Assembly (NCBI GenBank): GCA_964462125.1
Contig: CAYWXT010000056.1
Location: 1 to 26,417 of the forward strand
Length of the DNA stretch: 26,417 bases
Reading direction: 5' to 3'
Origin: JAWLFY01 sp964462125
GTDB taxonomy: Bacteria; Planctomycetota; Planctomycetia; Pirellulales; Pirellulaceae
The notes below the pieces were generated by a model that ran no database searches, was not told the origin of the DNA, and worked only from the letters and a program-made list of their open reading frames with translations. The translations under genes and the position numbers were made by a program. This document shows, one piece after another, positions 15,651 through 23,322 of the stretch. The number at the start of each line of letters is the position of its first letter. The stretch's first letter is position 1.

Positions 15651-16790
15651 ATGCCCGTACCAGCCAAGCTTGTTCTCGAGGACGGAACCGTTTTCGCCGG
15701 CGAATCTTTTGGAGCCGAGGGAGAGATCAGCGGTGAAGTCGTCTTCAACACTGCCATGACGGGTTACCAGGAGATTCTGACCGACCCCAGCTACCATGGT
15801 CAAATCGTGACGATGACCAACCCCGAAATTGGAAACTACGGTGTGAATTCGATCGATATCGAGCATGAAGCCCCGTCGCTGGCCGGCTTCGTGGTCCGCG
15901 AGGACAGCCGGATTTTCAGCAATTACCGGGCGGAGGGGGACCTGGACGCCTACCTCCGGCGGCACGGCATCGTGGGGATTTCGGGAATTGATACCCGGGC
16001 GCTGGTCCGCCGGATCCGCACCTTGGGGGCGATGCGGGGAGTTCTCTCCAGTACCGATCTGTCCGACGCCAGCCTCGTTGAAAAGGCGAAAAACGCCCCC
16101 GGTTTGATCGGACGCGACTTGGTTCGCGAAGTGATGCCGAAATCGGCCGTCAGCTGGGATCGCCCGCTCGATGAGTGGACGGCGGAGGCGATCGGCGCCG
16201 CGGCGGAAGGCCCTGGTGCCGACCCGCCGCATGTGGTCTGCATGGACTTCGGCATGAAGTGGAACATCCCGCGGCATTTCTACTCCCGTGGCAACCGCGT
16301 GACGATCGTTCCTGGAAACACCTCGGCCGACGAGATCTTGCGGCTTGAACCAGCTGGCGTCTTTCTCTCCAACGGCCCGGGCGACCCGGAACCGCTGGAC
16401 TACGCCTACCAGACGATTGCGGGATTGCTCGGCAAGCTGCCGGTGTTTGGGATCTGTCTCGGCCACCAATTGCTCGCCCTGGCCTGCGGTGCGAAGACGT
16501 TCAAACTGAAGTTCGGTCACCGTGGGGCCAACCAGCCGGTGCTTGATTTGGAAACCGGCAAGGTCGAGATCACGTCGCAAAATCATGGGTTTGCGGTCGA
16601 GGACGAGACGCTTCCCGATTGTTTGGAAGTCACCCACCGGCACTTGAATGACGACACGATCGCCGGGATCCGTCACCGCGAGCGAGACGCATTCGCGGTT
16701 CAGTACCATCCCGAAGCGTCGGCAGGTCCCCACGACAGCCACTACCTGTTCGACCGGTTCCAACAGCGGCTGGGGCAGCTCGTCGGCTGA
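15651..16790 (+). CDS. carA: Carbamoyl-phosphate synthase small (glutamine amidotransferase) subunit
   Basis: CarA hydrolyses glutamine and channels ammonia to CarB for carbamoyl phosphate, used in pyrimidine and arginine synthesis. The 379-residue protein has the CPSase small-chain N-terminal domain (DGTVFAGESFGAEG, FNTAMTGYQEILTDPSY) and a class I glutamine amidotransferase domain with nucleophile Cys269 in GICLGHQL and His353/Glu355 in YHPEAS. These positions equal those of E. coli CarA as I recall them. LSNGPGDP (about 240-247) is the other conserved loop. The ATG at 15651 gives the normal family start, LEDGTVFAG close behind; the frame is open further upstream but without homology-like sequence. 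No Shine-Dalgarno site is evident. carB is not adjacent, unlike many proteobacteria; the next gene is convergent. Confidence 0.97.
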   Translation: MPVPAKLVLEDGTVFAGESFGAEGEISGEVVFNTAMTGYQEILTDPSYHGQIVTMTNPEIGNYGVNSIDIEHEAPSLAGFVVREDSRIFSNYRAEGDLDAYLRRHGIVGISGIDTRALVRRIRTLGAMRGVLSSTDLSDASLVEKAKNAPGLIGRDLVREVMPKSAVSWDRPLDEWTAEAIGAAAEGPGADPPHVVCMDFGMKWNIPRHFYSRGNRVTIVPGNTSADEILRLEPAGVFLSNGPGDPEPLDYAYQTIAGLLGKLPVFGICLGHQLLALACGAKTFKLKFGHRGANQPVLDLETGKVEITSQNHGFAVEDETLPDCLEVTHRHLNDDTIAGIRHRERDAFAVQYHPEASAGPHDSHYLFDRFQQRLGQLVG

Positions 16791-16900
16791 GTGATTCCGA
16801 GATCGTAACCGGCGCCGCGGACGACGGGTGGCGCCGCCAGATCGCCCGTCGCCAGCAACCGGTCTGGCGCCCCCCCTCTGCGATCTCTTCGGGATCGGGT

Positions 16901-18580
16901 TCACTCACTCGCTATCTCCTCGGTCAAGCGTTCGCGGAAGATCTTGCTGTTGTGCCGGATGTCAACCGGCAAAGGGTCTTTGCGCAAAACAACTTCGTTG
17001 ATTCGGCGAGTGATCGGGTTGCGCGAGGCGAGTTGCAACAATTCGTCGACCAACTGTTTTCGTTCAGCCTCATCGGTTGCTTGAAACTCCGGGTGCAGCT
17101 CGACCACAATCACCGGTGTCTGGTTCGGCGGGGTGCCCCGCCCGACCAGTGCCGACCGATGGACCGCTGGATGGGCGTTGAAGATCGCCTCGCAGGGAAC
17201 CGTGAACAACGTCCGCTTGCCCTGACGAACGCGATGGGCCTTGCGGCCACAGAACCAGAACCGGTCGCGGTCGTCGAGATAACCGACATCGCCCATGCGG
17301 TGCCAGATGCGGTCGCCATCGCGCACCTTGTGCAGCGCGTTTTGATCGCTGCCGTTGACATAGGTTTCCGTCACCATCGGGCCGCAGACCATCAGTTCGC
17401 CGATCTTGCCCTGGGGCAGCTCCTGCGTCTGGTCGATCGTCGCCAGCGGCCCGTCGTCGATCGCGATCACCCGCCACTGGACATTGGCGAAGCGGTTACC
17501 GACGCAGACGCCCTTGCCCTTGGAAGCCGCCCGCCCCGTTTCCGCGACCACCTCGCGCGACTCGATCGAGGCGATCGGGAGCGCTTCGGTCGCGCCGTAA
17601 GGGGTCACGATCTCCGCTTCGGGATGGACCAACCGCCGGAGTCGCTCCAGCGTCTCGGCCGGTACCGGGGCGCCGGCGGAAAGGACGCGGCGAAGCGTCG
17701 GGAAGGGGGGGACGGCGAGCTGCGACTCGCACCAGCGGACAACGGTGTTCCACAGCGCCGGGGAGCCGAACGCCTGGTCCACCTCCCACTGCTGAGCCGC
17801 CTCGATTAGCCGCCGGGGATTGACCTCTGCCGGCCGGGTGGGATCCATGTCGGGGATGATCGTCGTCACTCCCATCACGGCATCAAACAGTCCGAACAAG
17901 GGAAAGCACGCCAGGTCCCGTGAGCCCGGGCGGATGTTGTAGCGGTCGCGAATCCGATCGATCTGTGCATGAAACGTCTGGTGAGTGTAGAGCACTCCCT
18001 TGGGCGGCCCGGTGCTGCCGGTGGTGAAGATGATCGCCGCATCGTCCTGGATCTGAACGTCCGGAAGCGGCCTCTCGGGATGCTCGCGGCCGGCCGCTTC
18101 GATCTGCGCAAGGGTCTTGCCGCCCCAGAACCACCGGCGGCCGACGGTGACATTCCACCGGGCGCGGGGAAACCGGTGACGGAGCAAGCTGCGGATCGCT
18201 TGGGCCCTGGGGATTCCGACCACTCCATCCAGCTCCACACCGCTCAAGCAGCCGACCAGGTGCTGCCGTCCCATACCGGGATCGACCAGCACCACGACGA
18301 CACCCGCTTTGAGCAGCGCAAACGTCAACTCGATGAAATTCGCGGCGAAGGGGACCAGCATCGCCAGCCGCATCCCAGGTTGGACTCCCCAGCAGGCCAA
18401 TCCGCGGGCAATCGCATCACTCCGCTCGTCCAATTCACGAAAGGTTGTCAGGGCGTAGCTCCGCGACCCCGCCGGATTCGGCGGGCCGTTGGGTTCCGCG
18501 ATCGCGATCGCCCCCGGCGTCAATGCCGCAACGGTCGAGAGCCTCGCCGCGACGTTCCCTGTGGCATCACGTTCCGGCAT
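16901..18580 (-). CDS. AMP-forming acyl/beta-hydroxy-acid ligase, OleC-like
   Basis: This is an ANL-superfamily adenylating enzyme of 559 residues. It shows the P-loop TTGSTGPPKG, the YGATE motif (A5), MGDVGYLDD (A7) and the C-terminal lysine segment DIRHNSKIFRERL (A10). DPTRPAEVNPRRL, FGSPALWN and the DIRHN-K-IFRE ending resemble OleC, the beta-lactone synthetase of long-chain olefin synthesis. A plain fatty-acyl-CoA or acyl-AMP ligase is the alternative. No oleA, oleB or oleD gene is visible. ATG 18580 overlaps the ATP-grasp gene by 14 bases, so it is the third gene of the mch operon; an in-frame start at 18625 would overlap more. It converges on carA. Its place behind mch could mean a link to C1 cofactor chemistry, or simple adjacency. 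Confidence 0.85.
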   Translation of the reverse strand: MPERDATGNVAARLSTVAALTPGAIAIAEPNGPPNPAGSRSYALTTFRELDERSDAIARGLACWGVQPGMRLAMLVPFAANFIELTFALLKAGVVVVLVDPGMGRQHLVGCLSGVELDGVVGIPRAQAIRSLLRHRFPRARWNVTVGRRWFWGGKTLAQIEAAGREHPERPLPDVQIQDDAAIIFTTGSTGPPKGVLYTHQTFHAQIDRIRDRYNIRPGSRDLACFPLFGLFDAVMGVTTIIPDMDPTRPAEVNPRRLIEAAQQWEVDQAFGSPALWNTVVRWCESQLAVPPFPTLRRVLSAGAPVPAETLERLRRLVHPEAEIVTPYGATEALPIASIESREVVAETGRAASKGKGVCVGNRFANVQWRVIAIDDGPLATIDQTQELPQGKIGELMVCGPMVTETYVNGSDQNALHKVRDGDRIWHRMGDVGYLDDRDRFWFCGRKAHRVRQGKRTLFTVPCEAIFNAHPAVHRSALVGRGTPPNQTPVIVVELHPEFQATDEAERKQLVDELLQLASRNPITRRINEVVLRKDPLPVDIRHNSKIFRERLTEEIASE

Positions 18581-19559
18581 GTTGGCACGATCCCGGCAAG
18601 GCGTTGGACTCGTGAAGCAACCCATCGATCACCAGTTCCGCGATGTTGGCTGAGAGCGACCCCTGGGCAGCTTTCCACCCGGGGACGGCATTGACCTCCA
18701 CCACGCGGTCGATCCCATCGTCGGCGGCGAGAAAGTCGACCGCGGCGAACTTGAGCCCCAGGTGCCGGGTAATCCGCCGGGCCGCGGCGGTCTGCATCGC
18801 ACTTGGCTCGATCGCCTGCGATCGCCCACCGCCGCCAACGTTGGTGCGAAATCCGTCCCCATTGGTCCGGCGCACCCCGAGCAGCCGGTCACCGATCACC
18901 AACACACGGGTGTCGCACCCGCCGGGCGGAACGAATTGTTGTACGTAATAAACGGAGCCGAGTTGTTGCAGCGTGGAGAAGGTGGTCCAGGCGAGTTCGG
19001 ACTCTCGGATCCGCATCACGCCGCGACCCTCGCCCCCGAAGATCGGTTTCACAACACAGTCCTCCCCGAGTTGGCCAAAGGCTTCCATCGCCTCGCCGCG
19101 AGACTGCACCACCACCGTCGCCGGAACCTCGTATCCCAAGCGTGCCACCTCGGCCAAGGTCGCGAACTTGTCGATCGCGATCTCCAGGGCCCGCGGCGGA
19201 TTGACCATCACGCAGCCGGCGTGGAGGTAGTCATGCAAGACAGCCAGACGAAAGGTGATCTGTTCAAGACTCCCACCGGGCATGGTACGGGTCAGCAAAC
19301 CATCGAACGAATCCAGTGGCCCGGCCTCGCAGTGGAGCATCGGTGGGGGACCCGCGGCCGGTGACGGGGCATCCTGACGGCGACCGCCAGGAGCAGCACT
19401 GCCCGGCTCCTCGCCGCCGACGGGCGAGCCGATCGTGGCCGAGAGCGACTCGTAGGTGGCAAAGGCGAGATCGCAATCGCGTCCAACGGCGGCAGCACGC
19501 AATTGCTCGGCATGCCACCCTTCGCCACAACCAAGCACCAGAAAACGTCGACGGGTCAT
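18567..19559 (-). CDS. ATP-grasp ligase, RimK/MptN/MfnD-like, in C1 operon
   Basis: This 330-residue ATP-grasp enzyme would join a carboxylate to an amine through an acyl phosphate. Visible blocks are NPPRALEIAIDKFAT followed by a Gly/Pro turn as in RimK, VVKPIFGGEGRGV (ATP-binding strand and Gly-rich loop), YYVQQFVPPGGCDTRVLVIG, TNVGGGG, and the metal-binding VDFLA...VVEVNAVPGW. RimK-like proteins next to mch occur in methylotroph and planctomycete C1 clusters. The candidate roles are adding glutamate to tetrahydromethanopterin (MptN-like) or building methylofuran (MfnD-like); I cannot decide between them. A Pro/Gly/Ala-rich linker lies around residues 45-75. The ATG at 19559 is preferred over GTG 19580, which would overlap mch. 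It starts 10 bases after mch and overlaps the OleC-like gene. Confidence 0.87.
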   Translation of the reverse strand: MTRRRFLVLGCGEGWHAEQLRAAAVGRDCDLAFATYESLSATIGSPVGGEEPGSAAPGGRRQDAPSPAAGPPPMLHCEAGPLDSFDGLLTRTMPGGSLEQITFRLAVLHDYLHAGCVMVNPPRALEIAIDKFATLAEVARLGYEVPATVVVQSRGEAMEAFGQLGEDCVVKPIFGGEGRGVMRIRESELAWTTFSTLQQLGSVYYVQQFVPPGGCDTRVLVIGDRLLGVRRTNGDGFRTNVGGGGRSQAIEPSAMQTAAARRITRHLGLKFAAVDFLAADDGIDRVVEVNAVPGWKAAQGSLSANIAELVIDGLLHESNALPGSCQHAGT

Positions 19560-19569
19560 GCGGCGAGCC

Positions 19570-20523
19570 TCAGGGTGCACCGAAAAACGAGCGGCGCAGG
19601 ACGCTCGCCTCGATCTGCCCAGCGGTCCAACTGCGGCCGCTGCGGAGATTGTGGAAATTCACCACGGCGGGGCTGAACAGCAACGGATCGACTTGGTAAA
19701 AGTCGTACCCATAGTCCTTGAAGACCTCGGCAAAGGGGCGCCCGTGGTCGGCCGAACCGCCGCTGGGAACCCGCTCGGCGACCGCCGCGATCGCGTCATC
19801 CTCGGCGTCGACCCAGAGCGTCACCTGGGCCCCGTAGAGGACCGCGTCGTTGGTCCGTCCAATCCCGCCGATCGTGTCTCCCGGTTGGGCTGGCGGGGGC
19901 AGCGGGGCGACCCCCAGCGCCGAGACGACCGAGATCACGGGAAACCCGATCGCATGCAGCTTGTGCAGCGCCGTCTCCACACTGCGGGCCACCACTTGCA
20001 GTGTGCCGGCCAAGGAGGTGCTGGGGGCGACCGCCAAGGAAACCTCCCCCGGCGACACACGGCACTCCACGGCGACCTGTTCGATCACGGACGCGTCGGG
20101 AAGCTTGTCGGATTCCAAGACGCCCACCGCGCGCGGTCCCGGCTCGCGGAGGGACAACTCCTCGAGCATCGGCTCGCGTCCCCGCAGCAGCCGCATCGGA
20201 CCGCTGCCCATCGCGAAGTAACCCTCTCCCTGGACCGGCCAGCCGGCATATTGGGCGCCGAGGCAAGCCCACAGCGGGTGGTCCGTCCGCACGCACACCG
20301 CCGTGGGGCTGACGACCTGGTCAGGGTTCGCTGGCAACACCTCGACCTCCGCAGCGTCTCCCAAGCACAATCGGGCAAGCCACCGCCCCGCCTCGAGCGA
20401 GCCGGATGTCTCGACGCCGAAATCGAGGACCTCCGCCCCGCCGACGGTGTGGCCAATGAGACGCGCCCGGGGCCCGGAGAGGGCTGCGGAGAGGAACAAT
20501 TCGTATGCCTGTTGGTTCAACAT
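19570..20523 (-). CDS. mch: Methenyltetrahydromethanopterin cyclohydrolase
   Basis: Mch interconverts methenyl-H4MPT and formyl-H4MPT in the cytoplasm, a step in formaldehyde oxidation or C1 transfer. Diagnostic blocks are GEGYFAMGSGPMR, VAPSTSLAGTLQVVARSVE followed by ALHKLH, and TIGGIGRTNDAVLYGAQV near the C-terminus. The 318-residue length fits the family (about 316-330). I chose the ATG at 20523 because the protein then begins MLNQQAYEL, as family members do; the frame is open upstream to 20682 without family-like sequence. The gene is found in methanogens, methylotrophs and planctomycetes, and is one of the best pointers to the host group here. It heads the minus-strand operon mch - ATP-grasp - OleC-like. 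The other H4MPT genes (fae, fhc, mtd) are not in the window. Confidence 0.95.
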   Translation of the reverse strand: MLNQQAYELFLSAALSGPRARLIGHTVGGAEVLDFGVETSGSLEAGRWLARLCLGDAAEVEVLPANPDQVVSPTAVCVRTDHPLWACLGAQYAGWPVQGEGYFAMGSGPMRLLRGREPMLEELSLREPGPRAVGVLESDKLPDASVIEQVAVECRVSPGEVSLAVAPSTSLAGTLQVVARSVETALHKLHAIGFPVISVVSALGVAPLPPPAQPGDTIGGIGRTNDAVLYGAQVTLWVDAEDDAIAAVAERVPSGGSADHGRPFAEVFKDYGYDFYQVDPLLFSPAVVNFHNLRSGRSWTAGQIEASVLRRSFFGAP

Positions 20524-20553
20524 GTGTCGAATGTTCGCGCAAGACGCCCACCC

Positions 20554-20594
20554 TGTCCACGGGGCAGGTTTGTCCACGGGGCAGGCCCCTGCCC
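20554..20594. repeat. Short direct repeat and hairpin between mch and def
   Basis: tgtccacggggcagg occurs twice (20554-20568 and 20571-20585). The second copy runs into GGGCAGG-CC-CCTGCCC (20579-20594), a seven-base perfect stem with almost no loop. It lies 31 bases upstream of the mch start, in the divergent mch/def intergenic region. Confidence 0.65.
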
Positions 20595-20603
20595 AAATTT
20601 GGA

Positions 20604-20621
20604 TTGATCGATCATGATCAA
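20604..20621. promoter_or_regulatory. Dyad TTGATC-N6-GATCAA in the mch/def divergent region
   Basis: TTGATC (20604-20609) and GATCAA (20616-20621) are perfect inverted copies around GATCAT, which produces nested palindromes (20605-20614 and 20610-20619). The position between two divergent transcription units suits an operator. No matching regulator is encoded next to it. Confidence 0.4.
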
Positions 20622-20665
20622 AGTCAAAGCCAACATATCTACCTCCCGAGGGCCCACTCGGTCTC

Positions 20666-21250
20666 ATGTCGCTCCGTGTCATACGCTATCCCCACCCCAC
20701 CCTTCGCCACCTTAGCAAGCCCGTGCGGCGGGTCGATAAGACGCTGCGGGAGATGGTGGCGGAGATGTTCGACCTGATGTACGAGAACGAAGGGGTGGGG
20801 CTGGCGGCGAACCAGGTTGACTTGCCGATCCGGTTATTTGTTGCCAATCCGGCCGGGGCTAGGGGTGACGGCGAAGAGCTGGTGATCATCAACCCGGAGA
20901 TTCAACGGCCCCGCGGGAATGAATCGGCGCAGGAGGGTTGCCTGAGCTTGCCAGGGCTTTATGGCCAAGTGAAACGCCCCAAGACGGTACGGCTCAGCGC
21001 GTTCGATCTGAAGGGGAACGCGATCGAGCGGGACGTCGACGGTTTTTTGGCCCGCGTGATCCAACATGAGAACGACCACCTCAATGGCGTCTTGTTTTTC
21101 GACCGGATGACGGACGAGGCGAAACGGGAGGTGGAGGAGTCGCTCAACGAAATGGCAGTCGATTTTCGCTCGCAGCAGGAAACTGGAACGGTCCCGGACA
21201 ATCAAACGCTGGTCGCCCGGTTGGCGGAGTGGCAGCAGCGGTACGCGTGA
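20666..21250 (+). CDS. def: Peptide deformylase
   Basis: Def removes the formyl group from the N-terminal Met of new proteins, releasing formate. The 194-residue protein has all three family motifs: GVGLAANQV (residues 43-51), EGCLS with metal ligand Cys92, and QHENDH with metal ligands His134 and His138 and catalytic Glu135. The C-terminal extension after about residue 160 is polar and helical, as in many deformylases. The start at ATG 20666 gives the canonical N-terminus LRVIRYPHPTLR. Its stop overlaps the preferred fmt start (GTGA), so the two genes form the usual def-fmt operon and act at opposite ends of the formyl-Met cycle. It is divergent from mch. Confidence 0.97.
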   Translation: MSLRVIRYPHPTLRHLSKPVRRVDKTLREMVAEMFDLMYENEGVGLAANQVDLPIRLFVANPAGARGDGEELVIINPEIQRPRGNESAQEGCLSLPGLYGQVKRPKTVRLSAFDLKGNAIERDVDGFLARVIQHENDHLNGVLFFDRMTDEAKREVEESLNEMAVDFRSQQETGTVPDNQTLVARLAEWQQRYA

Positions 21251-22284
21251 ACCGACGGCGCTCGCCGATGCCTTTGAACGATTCGCAGCTTCCGACGCCT
21301 GAGGACCGAGCGGGCTCCGCGCCGCTTCGGGTCGTCTTGATGGGGACCGGCCCGTTCGCGGTTCCGGCATTCGAAGCGATCCGGACGGCCGGCCACCTGA
21401 TCGCTCTGGTCGTCACCCGACCGATCCCGCCGGTCAAGAGCCGCAAGGGACCGCCGCCGGCGCCAGTCCGCCGCTGGGCTGACGAACGCGAACTCCCGCT
21501 CGCCGATCCACCCCGCATCAACGATCCCGAAGGGGTCGCGATGCTCCGCGCCGCCGCCGCGGATCTGCTCGTCGTCTGCGACTACGGCGCCATCCTCCGT
21601 CCGGAAACGCTCGCCACGGCGCCGTTGGGGGGGATCAACCTGCACGGTTCGCTGCTACCCGCCTACCGTGGTGCCGCGCCGGTCCAGCGGGCGCTGCTCT
21701 CCGGCGATCGAGAAACCGGTGTCAGCGTGATCCACATGACGCCCAAGCTTGACGGCGGCCCCCTGTTGGCCACGCAAGCGAGCGAGATCGGCGAGACGGA
21801 AACGGCGGGCGAGTTGGAACAGCGGCTGGCAAGGCTCGGCGCCCCTTTGGTCATGACGGCCATCGAACAGCTGGCTCGTTGGGATCGAGCGTCGGCGATC
21901 GGTGAGCGCCAGGACCCGAGCCGGGTCAGCCGCGCGCCGCGATTGCACAAGTCAGAGGGCCAGATCGACTGGACCCAGTCGACCCGCCAGATCGATTGTC
22001 ACATCCGCGGCATGCAGCCTTGGCCCGGCGCGTATACCTTCGTACGGCCTGACGAAAACAAACCAGCGATTCGGTTGGCGATCAAGCAAGCCCGCCCCGT
22101 CGACCGGCCGCGGCTGGCGGAGGTCCCCTGTGGCCAGCGTCTCGGGGAGCAAGGGCTGATCGTCGCCACCGGAGACGGGGCCCTCGAAATCGAGACGGTA
22201 CAACCGGCCGGCCGCCGCGAGATGAGCGGGGACGAATTCGTCCGCGGCCACACCCGCCGCTCGAAACCACTCCGCCTGTGGTGA
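21247..22284 (+). CDS. fmt: Methionyl-tRNA formyltransferase
   Basis: Fmt transfers a formyl group from 10-formyl-THF to Met on initiator tRNA. The N-terminal domain starts at LRVVLMGTGPFAVPAFEAI and contains NLHGSLLPAYRGAAPVQ, with the active-site His and SLLP folate loop, then GVSVIHMTPKLDGGPLL with the catalytic Asp. The C-terminal tRNA-binding domain includes IDWTQSTRQIDCHIRGMQPWPGA. Three starts are possible: GTG 21229, GTG 21247 and ATG 21268. I chose 21247 because it overlaps the def stop as GTGA, the same arrangement seen in the antiporter operon downstream. The first 25 or so residues are polar and not conserved in the family. Total length (345 residues) is slightly above the usual 310-320. 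Confidence 0.96.
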   Translation: MNRRRSPMPLNDSQLPTPEDRAGSAPLRVVLMGTGPFAVPAFEAIRTAGHLIALVVTRPIPPVKSRKGPPPAPVRRWADERELPLADPPRINDPEGVAMLRAAAADLLVVCDYGAILRPETLATAPLGGINLHGSLLPAYRGAAPVQRALLSGDRETGVSVIHMTPKLDGGPLLATQASEIGETETAGELEQRLARLGAPLVMTAIEQLARWDRASAIGERQDPSRVSRAPRLHKSEGQIDWTQSTRQIDCHIRGMQPWPGAYTFVRPDENKPAIRLAIKQARPVDRPRLAEVPCGQRLGEQGLIVATGDGALEIETVQPAGRREMSGDEFVRGHTRRSKPLRLW

Positions 22285-22321
22285 ACCCACCCACCTGTAC
22301 CCGCGCGAGATCGGGTTGGTC

Positions 22322-22327
22322 TACAAT
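22322..22327 (+). promoter_or_regulatory. Possible -10 box (TACAAT) after fmt
   Basis: TACAAT lies 38 bases after the fmt stop and could serve the antiporter operon. No convincing -35 box sits 16-18 bases upstream, so this is weak. Confidence 0.2.
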
Positions 22328-22365
22328 GACGTCCTGACGTCGGGGGCGGCAGGTGGACGTTTCGG

Positions 22366-22413
22366 TGGGATCACGGGGAACTGGGATCACGGGGAACTGG
22401 GATCACGGGGAAC
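22366..22413 (+). repeat. Three perfect 16-bp tandem repeats before the Mrp operon
   Basis: tgggatcacggggaac occurs three times head to tail without a mismatch (22366-22381, 22382-22397, 22398-22413). Downstream, 22449-22480 contains gttcccc and an imperfect reverse complement of the unit, and ccccagg (22422-22428) faces cctgggg (22475-22481). The whole block could therefore fold into a large imperfect hairpin. There are no spacers, which excludes a CRISPR array. It may be a dispersed intergenic repeat of the genome or a regulatory leader of the operon. Confidence 0.8.
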
Positions 22414-22531
22414 AGAGAGGTCCCCAGGAGACAGGACGCGCAATCCCCTTGTTCCCCTGTGAACTCCCGTGCTCCCTGGGGTCGACTCAAACGCGCCCCC
22501 CTTCCCGCCGAGCCGAGTCGTCGAGGTTGCC

Positions 22532-23041
22532 ATGTCCAAGCGGATGTTGAAGGCGTTTCTCGTGCGGGTGCTGTCACTGGGGCTGTTGTGGTGGGTTCTG
22601 ACCGGTGGCGAGGGGAGTTCTTGGTGGTTTGGCGGTCCCGTGATCTTGATCGTTGCGGCATGGCGGCTTGACGCGACAGCCATCGTCGGTGGACGATTTC
22701 GCCCTTGGCAATTGGTGCCGTTTGTCCCCTTTTATCTGTGGCGGTCGTTCTCCGGGAGTTGCGACGTGGCTTGGCGGGCGATGCACTGGCGTATGCCGAT
22801 TGCGCCGGCCGTTCGGAGCCTCGCCTTCCGTCTGCCGCAGAGTCCGGCACGTGTCTTCTACGCCAATTGTGTCAACATGCTGCCGGGCACATTGACCGCC
22901 GACTGGAACGACGATGTGTTGCGGGTACATCTGCTGGTTGACGGACCGAAATCGGCGACCGGACTACGGCGGTTGGAGGATCGTGTCGGGTTGCTTTTCG
23001 GCTACGAATTGACACCCTATGACGGGGAGGGTGAAGAGTGA
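22532..23041 (+). CDS. mrpE: Mrp/Mbh antiporter subunit E
   Basis: MrpE is a small membrane subunit of the Mrp Na+/H+ antiporter (MbhA in membrane-bound hydrogenases). The 169 residues show two N-terminal hydrophobic segments, the typical PFYLWRSFSGSCDVAWRAM block, and the C-terminal FYANCVNMLPGTLTADWNDDVLRVHLL signature of the MnhE family. I chose ATG 22532 because GAGG (22523-22526) precedes it; an upstream ATG at 22469 would add 21 residues with no family match. It is the first gene of the operon, and its TGA overlaps the GTG of mrpF. Confidence 0.93.
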   Translation: MSKRMLKAFLVRVLSLGLLWWVLTGGEGSSWWFGGPVILIVAAWRLDATAIVGGRFRPWQLVPFVPFYLWRSFSGSCDVAWRAMHWRMPIAPAVRSLAFRLPQSPARVFYANCVNMLPGTLTADWNDDVLRVHLLVDGPKSATGLRRLEDRVGLLFGYELTPYDGEGEE

Positions 23042-23322
23042 ACGGATTCGTACTCGCGGTGGCGTTGTTCCTGCTGCTGAACGTGGTCGCCGGTTTGGTG
23101 CGCGTCTGGCAGGGACCGACGGCGGCGGACCGGATGCTGGCCGCGCAGTTATTTGGCACGACAGGGACCGCGATCCTGTTACTACTGGCGGAGGGCTTGT
23201 CGCGTCCGGCGGTGCGTGACGTGGCGTTGGTGGCAGCGTTGCTCGCCTCGATCTCAACGGTGGTTTTTGTGCGGCGCTGGGCGATCTTCCCCGCCGTGGA
23301 ATCGAGCAACATTGATGAATAA
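23038..23322 (+). CDS. mrpF: Mrp/Mbh antiporter subunit F
   Basis: The 94-residue protein with three membrane helices matches the MnhF/MrpF family in size, topology and the conserved RVWQGPTAADRMLAAQLFGT block, which contains the family's Gly-Pro-x-x-x-Asp-Arg core. It has a GTG start overlapping the mrpE stop (GTGA). The next gene, mrpG, overlaps its end by eight bases. It was called as part of a complex because mrpE and mrpG flank it. Confidence 0.92.
   Translation: MNGFVLAVALFLLLNVVAGLVRVWQGPTAADRMLAAQLFGTTGTAILLLLAEGLSRPAVRDVALVAALLASISTVVFVRRWAIFPAVESSNIDE

Noticed and set aside
16791..16900. Repeated ggcgcc between carA and the OleC-like gene considered as a terminator
   Set aside because: The hexamer is self-complementary but the flanks do not pair and no T-run follows on either strand.
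15564..16904. 446-residue minus-strand frame opposite carA
   Set aside because: The plus-strand frame has every CarA catalytic residue; the antisense frame has no recognisable domain.
19456..20607. 383-residue plus-strand frame opposite mch
   Set aside because: His/Arg/Gln-rich antisense sequence. mch on the minus strand has clear family motifs.
22366..22413. Tandem repeats considered as a CRISPR array
   Set aside because: The 16-base units abut directly with no spacers, and no cas gene is present.
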